From DAOMOP01 sp035444405 (lineage in GTDB: Bacteria; Pseudomonadota; Gammaproteobacteria; Burkholderiales; Rhodocyclaceae), in NCBI GenBank assembly GCA_035444405.1, contig DAOMOP010000021.1:1-32413 (forward strand): a stretch of DNA of 32,413 bases, written 5' to 3'. The notes beneath the pieces were generated by a model. The model saw nothing but the letters and a program-made list of their open reading frames with translations, was not told where the DNA came from and did not search any database. Below are positions 26,401-32,413 of this stretch, one piece after another. Numbering within the stretch: the stretch's first letter is position 1; every line of letters begins with the position of its first letter. Made by a program: the position numbers and the translations under genes.

Positions 26401-28249
26401 AGGGATTGAGACGTGCCGGAAGACCGCAGTCTTCCGGACGCTGCCGGTCGCGACTGATGCCCTGAATGCAAAGGGATTGAGACCGCGTCGCGTTCCTCGG
26501 CCCGTTCGATCGCCTCGGTCGCGACTGATGCCCTGAATGCAAAGGGATTGAGACCTCTCATTGGGAAGATCCTCAAACGTGAGGATGGTCGCGACTGATG
26601 CCCTGAATGCAAAGGGATTGAGACGCAGTGCTCCCGTAGGGCTTGAGGATGGTCCAAGGTCGCGACTGATGCCCTGAATGCAAAGGGATTGAGACCTACT
26701 CTCCCCTGTGTACAAGCCGTTCCACATGTGTCGCGACTGATGCCCTGAATGCAAAGGGATTGAGACACAAGTGGAAAACAGCCCTTGCGTGGGCTTCGAG
26801 TCGCGACTGATGCCCTGAATGCAAAGGGATTGAGACACGGTTCCTCGGCGCAGACGACGCGCGGGGTTTGTCGCGACTGATGCCCTGAATGCAAAGGGAT
26901 TGAGACCGCCACATCCACCTCGACGCCCGCGCATGCATCGTCGCGACTGATGCCCTGAATGCAAAGGGATTGAGACTGGAGCTGACCCCTCCACAGGCAG
27001 AGGCCCGCCGGGTCGCGACTGATGCCCTGAATGCAAAGGGATTGAGACTTCATTCCGAGTTCGACCGTGATCCGGTTGGACTGTCGCGACTGATGCCCTG
27101 AATGCAAAGGGATTGAGACCAGCCTCGTGGCGCCCTCCGGAAGGCGCGGTCCGTCGCGACTGATGCCCTGAATGCAAAGGGATTGAGACAGCCCGCCGGA
27201 GCGGGCCTTTCGCGGGCTGAGCGGTCGCGACTGATGCCCTGAATGCAAAGGGATTGAGACGTGAGCCGTAGCTCGCACCGAAAGTCTCGGCCATGTCGCG
27301 ACTGATGCCCTGAATGCAAAGGGATTGAGACGTGGCCGCGATGCGCAGCTTAAGCAGGCCGCCGTCGCGACTGATGCCCTGAATGCAAAGGGATTGAGAC
27401 AGGTCGATCGGGCGAGGAATGCGAGCCCCATGTCGCGACTGATGCCCTGAATGCAAAGGGATTGAGACGTGGTCGCCGCCATCGGCCATCGTGGCCGCGA
27501 TGCGTCGCGACTGATGCCCTGAATGCAAAGGGATTGAGACACCTGGGCCGCCCATCAACAAAACTTTCGGGCCGGGTCGCGACTGATGCCCTGAATGCAA
27601 AGGGATTGAGACCGATCGATGGGGCGAGGAATGCGGGCCCCATCGTGTCGCGACTGATGCCCTGAATGCAAAGGGATTGAGACCTCGTTTCCAGCTATAT
27701 GCATCTCATAGGCATCTGTCGCGACTGATGCCCTGAATGCAAAGGGATTGAGACTTACCAATCTCGCACGCGTCTACACCGAATTGTTGGGTCGCGACTG
27801 ATGCCCTGAATGCAAAGGGATTGAGACTAATCGCCTAGCGCGCTTCGCTTGCCGCGGATCGTCGCGACTGATGCCCTGAATGCAAAGGGATTGAGACTCG
27901 TGCCGTAGAGCGCACAAATCATGTCCGCCCTGTCGCGACTGATGCCCTGAATGCAAAGGGATTGAGACACGGCCGTATCAATCGCTTCGACCGTCACGGT
28001 CGGTCGCGACTGATGCCCTGAATGCAAAGGGATTGAGACCACCCGGCGTGCTTGAACACGGCGGTCTTCCGGAGTCGCGACTGATGCCCTGAATGCAAAG
28101 GGATTGAGACGTGGGCCGAATCGCGGAGCGGCGAGGGGCGGTGTCGCGACTGATGCCCTGAATGCAAAGGGATTGAGACGCTGAAGCCTGCAGGGTAATC
28201 CTGTTTGCGCCGGTCGCGACTGATGCCCTGAATGCAAAGGGATTGAGAC
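20453..28249 (+). CRISPR. type III CRISPR array, 111 repeats by hand count
   Basis: The 37-bp repeat begins GTCGCGACTG, has ATGCCCTGAATGC in the middle and ends AAAGGGATTGAGAC. I count 111 copies (first 20453-20489, last 28213-28249) and 110 spacers, mostly 32-35 bp, with an average unit of 70.5 bp. Every repeat I read is identical, including the last, so the usual decayed trailer-end repeat is missing from the array proper. The 3' ATTGAGAC gives the 8-base handle, so transcription is left to right from the leader. Spacers 1 (20490-20522) to 110 (28180-28212) include many related pairs and families. One spacer is 40 bp and carries a partial repeat (22036-22075). The array abuts a truncated fdxA copy. 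Confidence 0.98.
22036..22075 (+). repeat. aberrant 40-bp spacer ending in a duplicated 10-bp repeat start
   Basis: This spacer is about six bases longer than the rest. Its last ten bases (22066-22075) are GTCGCGACTG, a copy of the first ten bases of the repeat, directly followed by the true repeat at 22076. It looks like a fossil of a slipped or mis-spaced integration or of replication slippage at the spacer-repeat junction. Confidence 0.9.
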
Positions 28250-28251
28250 TA

Positions 28252-28571
28252 ACGTCGTCACCGAAAGCTGCATCAAGTGCAAACACACCGATTGCGTGGT
28301 GGTATGCCCGGTCGATGCGTTCCGCGAAGGCCCGAACTTCCTCGCCATCGATCCGGAAGAATGCATCGACTGCGCGCTGTGCGTGCCCGAATGCCCGGTC
28401 GACGCGATCTTCGCCGACGACGCCGTGCCAGCCGGCCAGGAGCCGTTCATCGAACTCAACGCCGAGCTGGCCGCGCAGTGGCCACCCATCGTCGACCAGA
28501 AGGACGCGCTGCCCGAAGCCGATCAGTGGGGCAAGATCAAGGAGAAGCTGAAGTATCTGCTGCGGGAGTGA
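28252..28571 (+). pseudogene. fdxA: 5'-truncated second copy of fdxA at the array end
   Basis: Bases 28252-28570 match 2241-2559 at 318 of 319 positions by eye; the one change is C at 28557 for T at 2546, silent in Leu. The start codon, the next codon and the ribosome site are missing: the last CRISPR repeat ends at 28249, two bases (TA) follow, and ferredoxin sequence begins in its third codon. Upstream in frame there is a TGA at 28221 and no ATG or GTG before the homology. All cluster Cys codons remain and the frame ends at TGA (28569-28571), three codons' worth of sequence changed relative to the intact copy's TAG end. It is probably not translated at full length. Near identity points to a recent duplication or gene conversion. 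It marks the right edge of the island. Confidence 0.93.
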
Positions 28572-28721
28572 GCCTCGCCTGCGCACACCCGAATCAAGGG
28601 CCCGGATTCTCCGCACTGCCGGGCTCGAACCGGTCATGGTGCGGCGCGGACGAACGGCGTACCGATGCGGGGCACCACGGCAAACTTGCCATCTGTCGCG
28701 ACGGATGCCCTGCTTGCGCGT
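28572..28721 (+). other. non-coding right junction
   Basis: This 150-bp stretch after the fdxA copy holds no gene I can support. It carries short blocks colinear with 2564-2800 (CAAGGGCCCGGA near 28598, TCGAA at 28625, GTACCG at 28659, and 28680-28695), as if it were a diverged form of the same fdxA downstream flank. It also contains the repeat-like remnant at 28695-28717. A TCGAACC run near 28625 is not part of a foldable tRNA. Confidence 0.5.
28695..28717 (+). repeat. degenerate CRISPR repeat remnant (5' 23 bp)
   Basis: Twenty of 23 bases match the first 23 bases of the array repeat. It reads GTCGCGAC, then GGATGCCCTG in place of TGATGCCCTG, then CTTGC in place of AATGC. The 3' part of the repeat is not recognisable after it. 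It lies 445 bp beyond the last intact repeat, on the far side of the fdxA copy, and five bases before the stop of the minus-strand PIN gene. It is either the old decayed end of the array, cut off by the fdxA insertion, or a chance match. Confidence 0.65.
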
Positions 28722-29249
28722 CTATCCCGGCGGGAAGCGCAGCCGCGAAAATTCCCGCCCGGCCAGCACCGCACGCCGCTCGACCTCGACGGCCGAAGAA
28801 ATCCACCCTTTCTGTTCGAGGAAGAGCAGGAACGCGCGCGTGCTGATCTTGCGGCAATGTTCGGGAACGAGAAAGCTGGCGCGAGCGATCTTGTGATCCT
28901 CGAACAGGAACACGCCGGTCTTCGGTGGCACCCTGAGCGCGAACTCGTGCATGGTTTCCTGTATCGCCAGTTCGCCCAGATTGTTTTTTCGCGGCTGCGC
29001 ACCTGCCGTGACCGCGTGTTGAAAGTGCTCGAACGTCCGTGTCGGCAGCACCGCAATCCGCTGGTTGGACACCCATTCGGCCAGCCTGGCGCTGGTCGGC
29101 GTACGGTTGCGCGTGAGCTCGTGCAGCACCATGTCGACCAGCATGATGCTCCAGCCCGGCTTAAGCAGCACATCGAGCGCGTCCGCATAGACCAGCGTGA
29201 TCAGCGGCCCCGCATCGGGCAGCAGCGCGATGTCCGCCGGAGCAGTCAT
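28722..29249 (-). CDS. PIN-domain toxin of a toxin-antitoxin pair
   Basis: A 175-residue PIN-like protein. Acidic positions in order are Asp12 (LPDAGPLITL), Glu44 (VLHELTRN), Glu93 (LGELAIQE) and Asp118 (LFEDHKIARA), a credible PIN active site for metal-dependent RNA cleavage. It starts seven bases after the stop of the antitoxin gene and is surely co-transcribed with it. The C-terminal ~40 residues (KGWISSAVEVERRAVLAGREFSRLRFPPG) form a helical extension. It faces the CRISPR array, and its stop is next to the repeat remnant, at the island boundary. It is of a different PIN subtype from the one at 9626. Confidence 0.83.
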   Translation of the reverse strand: MTAPADIALLPDAGPLITLVYADALDVLLKPGWSIMLVDMVLHELTRNRTPTSARLAEWVSNQRIAVLPTRTFEHFQHAVTAGAQPRKNNLGELAIQETMHEFALRVPPKTGVFLFEDHKIARASFLVPEHCRKISTRAFLLFLEQKGWISSAVEVERRAVLAGREFSRLRFPPG

Positions 29250-29256
29250 TCGCGGA

Positions 29257-29607
29257 TCAGATTGTCGGCAGGTTGTTCAACTGCTCGACCATCTCGCGTG
29301 TCACCGCGTCCGGCAATCGCGGCATCGGCAAGTGCGCCTGCGCCATCAGCAGGAACAGGTCTTCCTCGCTATCGATCCCCAGGGTGCGCATGGCAGCGGC
29401 GCTGTCGCCACGACCCAGCGAGAATTCGAGCAGCGCCCGGTAATTCTGGTTGCCACTGGCTTCCGCCGCCTCGAACGTTTCAACCAGATAGCGCAATTCG
29501 GCATTGAACAGCGCATTGACCGAGGTATCCGTCTTGGCCGCAATGACCTTGGCGCGCTTGAGCAGGTCGCGGTCTACGGAGCTGGTGAAATTGACGGTAT
29601 GCGCCAT
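29257..29607 (-). CDS. ribbon-helix-helix antitoxin
   Basis: A 116-residue protein. The ATG at 29605-29607 (minus strand) is preceded by AAAGGAGGG at close spacing, which decides this start over long upstream in-frame extensions. The N-terminal VNFTSSVDRDLLKRAKVIAAKTDTSVNALFNAELRYLVETFE is a strand followed by two helices, as in Arc-type ribbon-helix-helix DNA-binding antitoxins. The C-terminal half (EEDLFLLMAQAHLPMPRLPDAVTREMVEQLNN) would bind the PIN partner. Antitoxin-first gene order and a short gap support autoregulation; an inverted repeat lies about 40 bp upstream. Confidence 0.85.
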   Translation of the reverse strand: MAHTVNFTSSVDRDLLKRAKVIAAKTDTSVNALFNAELRYLVETFEAAEASGNQNYRALLEFSLGRGDSAAAMRTLGIDSEEDLFLLMAQAHLPMPRLPDAVTREMVEQLNNLPTI

Positions 29608-29645
29608 ATGCCCTCCTTTGGAGCAAATCACACTTAAACCAGCAT

Positions 29646-29663
29646 AGCACATGTTAACGTGCT
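29646..29663. promoter_or_regulatory. inverted repeat upstream of the antitoxin gene, possible operator
   Basis: AGCAC at 29646-29650 and GTGCT at 29659-29663 form an inverted repeat with an 8-bp AT-rich centre (ATGTTAAC), about 40 bp before the antitoxin start. This suits a dimeric ribbon-helix-helix repressor. Further right, a GCCCC-TTC-GGGGC hairpin (29714-29726) lies between this operon and the truncated cdaR. Confidence 0.35.
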
Positions 29664-29762
29664 TGATTCTGGTGAATACCACCCGGACTGTCGGATGGCA
29701 TTCGCAGCGACCGGCCCCTTCGGGGCGGGTGTAACCGCAGGCTCCCGCGCGATACCCGCCCA

Positions 29763-30584
29763 ATGCCGCGGTTGATGCGGCTGCTCGCGTGCGATGCACG
29801 CTTGCGCGAAGAGCTGGTGTTGCAGCTCGTCGGCGTCGCGACGGCCGGCCCGGGGCTCGAAGACTGGGCGCACCGGCTCGGCGTCGATGTTGCGGTGCCA
29901 CGCGTCGCGGTCCTGATCGCACTCGAGGCGGATACGCTGCCCGCCGAGGCGACACTCGCCGAACAGCAGCGCCTGCAGTCCGTGCTCGCCGGCGCCGGCG
30001 AACGCTATCTGGTCGCACCTGTGTCGCTGCGGGAGCTGGTGGTGTTGATGCCCACCTCGGACACCTTGGGCGAACGGCCCTCCGGCGAGCAGCGACGCCG
30101 GGCGCAGGCGCTCCTCGAGCGCACCCGCGAAGGCGGCGCTGCCGCGGTGCGCATCGCCTTGGGCGGCTACTTCGCCGGGCCGGACGGGCTCGCACGCTCG
30201 TACCAGTCGGCGCGGACGACCCTGCGCGTGGGGCGGCGACGCCAGCCCGAGGCGTCACTGCACGATTACGCCGACATGACGCTGGCGGTGCTGCTGGCGC
30301 AGGTCGGCGAAGGCTGGCAGGCCGACGAGCTGCGTCGCCCGCTCGATCGCCTGACCGCCCGCGACCGCGGCGGCCAGCTGCGCCGTACGCTGGCGGCCTG
30401 GCTCGCGCACGACATGAACGCCGCGGCGGCCGCCAAGGCGCTGCACCTGCACCGCAACACGCTGGACTACCGCCTGCGCCGCGTCGCCGAAGCGACCGGC
30501 CTGGACCTCGCGCGCCTGGACGACTGCCTGCTGCTCTATATCGGCCTGCAGCTCCATCCGGCACAACCCCATCCGGCACGCTGA
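29763..30584 (+). pseudogene. cdaR: CdaR-type sugar diacid regulator, N-terminal sensor domain missing
   Basis: The 273 residues align with CdaR from its linker onward: RLMRLLACDARLREELVLQLV corresponds to about residue 130 of the ~385-residue family. The degenerate GGDEF-like middle is present (ALGGYFAGPDGLARSYQSARTTLRVGRR), as is the C-terminal helix-turn-helix (RRTLAAWLAHDMNAAAAAKALHLHRNTLDYRLRRVAEATGLDL). The whole N-terminal diacid-binding domain is absent, and upstream bases show no trace of it in any frame. An ATG at 29763 could still give a shortened protein lacking the sensor. CdaR controls glycerate/glucarate genes, and glycerate kinase follows directly. The break lies beside the toxin-antitoxin insertion at the island's right border, so the insertion probably removed the 5' part. 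Confidence 0.82.
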
Positions 30585-30604
30585 GCCGCTCGTTCGGCGT
30601 TACT

Positions 30605-30640
30605 CACAAATTTTGACGCCAGGCTCTGCTTAGATTTGTG
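30605..30640. promoter_or_regulatory. inverted repeat CACAAAT...ATTTGTG before glycerate kinase
   Basis: CACAAAT at 30605-30611 and its exact complement ATTTGTG at 30634-30640 sit 22 bp apart in a GC-rich background, 20 bp after the cdaR stop and about 140 bp before the kinase gene. It may be an operator of the glycerate/diacid regulator or a factor-binding site. Confidence 0.4.
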
Positions 30641-30781
30641 GCCATCGCCGAAGCCGCCGAACCCCTTTCGCCCTATCCTTCCCATGCACCTTGCGTCCCC
30701 CAAGGTGCGGGGAAGGCCCGCCGCGGCCCGTGTGGCCGCACGCGCACCGCGCGGCGACCGCCCTCCCCTGCATTCGACATC

Positions 30782-31969
30782 GTGCAGACAACCCCCCGGA
30801 GGCCCGTCGTTAAAATCGTCATCGCACCCGATTCGTGGAAGGAAAGCCTGTCGGCGCCCGAGGTCGCGCGCGCGATCGAGGCCGGCTTTCGCGCCGTCTT
30901 CCCGCACGCCGAGTACCGCGTGCTACCGGTCGCCGACGGCGGCGAAGGCACCGTCGACGCGCTGGTCGCCGCCACCGGCGGACGCCGCATCGCCGTCACC
31001 GTGAGTGGTCCGCTCGGCGAGCCGGTCGAGGCGTTCTACGGGCTCGGCGGCGACGGGGCCACCGCCTTCATCGAGATGGCAGCGGCCAGCGGGCTCGCGC
31101 TGCTGCCGCCGGCGCGGCGCGACCCGCTGCACGCAAGCTCGCGCGGCACCGGCGAGCTGATCCGCGCCGCGCTCGATGCCGGTGCACACCACCTGATCCT
31201 CGGCATCGGCGGCAGCGCGACGAACGACGGCGGCGCCGGCATGGTGCAGGCGCTCGGCGCGCGGCTGCTCGACGACGACGGCCGCGATCTCGCACCGGGC
31301 GGCGCAGCGCTGGCGACGCTCGCCCGCATCGACGTCGCCGGACTCGATGCGCGCCTGGCCGACTGCGTGATCGAGGTCGCCTGCGACGTCGACAACCCGC
31401 TCACCGGCCCGCACGGGGCGTCGGCGGTGTTCGGGCCGCAGAAGGGCGCGAGCGCCGGGATGGTTCGCCTGCTCGACGCGAACCTCGCCCGTTACGCGCG
31501 CATCATCGAGCGCGATCTCGGCGTCGCCGTCGCCGATGTCGCCGGCGCCGGCGCCGGCGCGGCCGGTGGCATGGGCGCGGCGATGCTGGCCTTTCTCGGC
31601 GCGCGCCTGCGGCCGGGCATCGACATCGTCGTCGAGGCCGCCGGGCTCGAGCAGGCGGTCGCCGACGCCGACCTCGTCGTCACCGGCGAGGGGCGCATCG
31701 ACGGCCAAACCGTGCACGGCAAGACCCCGGTCGGCGTCGCGCGCGTGGCCGCCCGCCACCGCAAGCCCGTGATCGGCATCGCCGGCAGTCTCGGTGCCGA
31801 TGCCGCTGCGGTCCATGCGCAAGGCATCGATGCGGTGTTCAGCGTGCTGCACAAGCCGTGCACGCTCGACGAGGCACTCGGCGAGGCTGCCGCGAACGTC
31901 ACACTGGCCGCGCGCAACGTCGCCGCCACGCTGCGACTCGGCACGCGGCTGCACGCCGCGCTCGCCTGA
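30782..31969 (+). CDS. glxK: glycerate kinase
   Basis: A glycerate 2-kinase of the GlxK/GarK family: KIVIAPDSWKESLSAPEVARAIEAGFRAVFP, VLPVADGGEGTVDALVAATGG, LGIGGSATNDGGAGMVQALGA, ACDVDNPLTGPHGASAVFGPQKGA and VVTGEGRIDGQTVHGKTPVGVARVA. It phosphorylates D-glycerate with ATP in glyoxylate/diacid breakdown. The start is odd. The family begins M-K-I-V-I-A-P, and here the Met position is GTT, with a good GGAGG eight bases upstream. The nearest in-frame standard start is GTG at 30782, which adds about ten residues. I use 30782. A lost ATG or a sequence error at the GTT is possible. The body (to residue 395) is intact. Confidence 0.9.
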   Translation: MQTTPRRPVVKIVIAPDSWKESLSAPEVARAIEAGFRAVFPHAEYRVLPVADGGEGTVDALVAATGGRRIAVTVSGPLGEPVEAFYGLGGDGATAFIEMAAASGLALLPPARRDPLHASSRGTGELIRAALDAGAHHLILGIGGSATNDGGAGMVQALGARLLDDDGRDLAPGGAALATLARIDVAGLDARLADCVIEVACDVDNPLTGPHGASAVFGPQKGASAGMVRLLDANLARYARIIERDLGVAVADVAGAGAGAAGGMGAAMLAFLGARLRPGIDIVVEAAGLEQAVADADLVVTGEGRIDGQTVHGKTPVGVARVAARHRKPVIGIAGSLGADAAAVHAQGIDAVFSVLHKPCTLDEALGEAAANVTLAARNVAATLRLGTRLHAALA

Positions 31970-32146
31970 CCCGCAAGTGCGCTTTCGGCCCTTCCCTCGC
32001 CCAATACGCCGGTGCGCCGGCGCGTCGCCTCCACCACGCCCGCCCGAGACACCGGTGCACCGCCCCCCGCCCACTTCCATCGATGCCGACACCACGGCGC
32101 GGCAAGCGCGCCTGCGCGCCACATCGGCCAGCCACGGAGCAACCCC

Positions 32147-32413
32147 ATGACGCCAGACCACGACCCCGCCAAGGACCAGCCGCTGCGCGACGACATCCGC
32201 CTGCTTGGGCGCATCCTCGGCGACACCGTGCGCGAACAGGAAGGCGAACGCAGCTTCGCCCTCGTCGAGCACATGCGCCGCTGCTCGATCCGCTTTCGCC
32301 GCGACGCCGACGTCGACGCGCGCCGCGAGCTCGAGGCCTCGCTCGACGCGCTGAGCGTCGCCGACACGCTGCACGTCGTGCGCGCGTTCGGCCACTTCTC
32401 GCAACTGGCCAAC
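32147..32413 (+). CDS. ppc: phosphoenolpyruvate carboxylase, 3' partial
   Basis: The first 89 codons run to the window edge. DDIRLLGRILGDTVREQEGERSFALVEHMRRCSIRFRRDADVDARRELEASLDALSVADTLHVVRAFGHFSQLAN is a clear match to the N-terminus of bacterial PEP carboxylase, including RLLGxxLGDTxxEQxG and the VVRAFxxFxxLAN helix. The ATG at 32147 follows GGAG at 32135-32138. The enzyme makes oxaloacetate from PEP and bicarbonate. It is a host housekeeping gene outside the island; the catalytic His and Lys lie beyond the window. Confidence 0.92.
   Translation, partial: MTPDHDPAKDQPLRDDIRLLGRILGDTVREQEGERSFALVEHMRRCSIRFRRDADVDARRELEASLDALSVADTLHVVRAFGHFSQLAN

Noticed and set aside
27190..27215. Rho-independent terminator inside the array
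   Set aside because: It lies wholly within a spacer, so it more likely reflects the target sequence. It is kept only as a finding about possible effects on transcription.
20453..28249. Array transcribed from right to left
   Set aside because: The repeat ends in ATTGAGAC on the plus strand, a typical type III handle, the cas genes and leader-like region lie on the left, and spacer families are antisense to coding only if read left to right.
20411..28489. Dozens of long minus-strand reading frames with recurring peptides such as SQSLCIQGISRD, VSIPLHSGHQSR and LNPFAFRASVAT
   Set aside because: These are the three translations of the CRISPR repeat read backwards, with spacers in between. They are not a repeat protein.
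28250..28571. Reading the fdxA copy as an oversized last spacer
   Set aside because: It is ten times the normal spacer length, keeps the gene nearly to its stop codon, and has no intact repeat after it. Recombination explains it better, though a spacer-seeded event cannot be excluded.
28610..28650. tRNA-like T-arm (CTCGAACC) as an integration site
   Set aside because: No acceptor, anticodon or D-arm can be built around it, and no integrase gene is present in the window.
1..32413. Insertion sequence or transposase as carrier of the island
   Set aside because: No transposase, integrase or terminal inverted repeats were seen. The only boundary repeat is fdxA.

Overview
The window comes from a high-GC (by eye) betaproteobacterium, most likely a member of the Rhodocyclales such as the Azoarcus, Thauera or Aromatoleum group. 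This rests on codon use, on the housekeeping genes at both ends, and on an NE0113-type CARF gene (a family named after Nitrosomonas). The taxonomy is inference, not measured.

Left flank (1-2563): the end of a SCO1/SenC copper-chaperone gene, a membrane protein gene, a formate/nitrite-type channel gene and fdxA (7Fe ferredoxin). Right flank (28572-32413): a PIN/ribbon-helix-helix toxin-antitoxin pair on the minus strand, a 5'-truncated cdaR-type regulator, glycerate kinase and the start of ppc.

Between them lies a type III-B CRISPR-Cas island of about 25.7 kb, all on the plus strand. It starts with a CARF-winged-helix gene (2801-3940). A cmr1-cmr2-cmr3-[vapBC-like pair]-cmr4-cmr5-cmr6 operon follows. 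Next comes a cyclic-oligoadenylate signalling block: a CARF-adenosine deaminase of the Cad1 type, the ring nuclease Csx16, and the CARF nuclease Can2/Card1. Then cas6, a small lipoprotein gene, and an unusual four-gene adaptation module, cas2-cas1-cas1(degenerate)-cas2. The island ends in a very large array: 111 repeats of 37 bp by hand count, at 20453-28249.

Expected working: Cas6 cuts the array transcript and the Cmr complex loads crRNA. On target RNA binding, Cmr2/Cas10 (HD and GGDD motifs intact) cuts DNA and makes cyclic oligoadenylates. These switch on the deaminase (ATP to ITP) and Can2, while Csx16 and perhaps the first CARF protein degrade or sense the signal. I see no HEPN RNase (Csm6/Csx1), so the output here is nucleotide deamination plus a PD-(D/E)XK nuclease.

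Three things stand out. (1) The adaptation module pairs an active-looking Cas1 with a Cas1 paralogue lacking catalytic residues, each next to its own Cas2. (2) The island is flanked by two fdxA copies differing at one base in 319. The right copy lacks its first codons and abuts the last CRISPR repeat, and a degenerate half repeat lies 445 bp further on. (3) Many spacers fall into families that hit the same short coding stretches of diverging target genes, always antisense to the inferred coding strand, as an RNA-targeting system needs.
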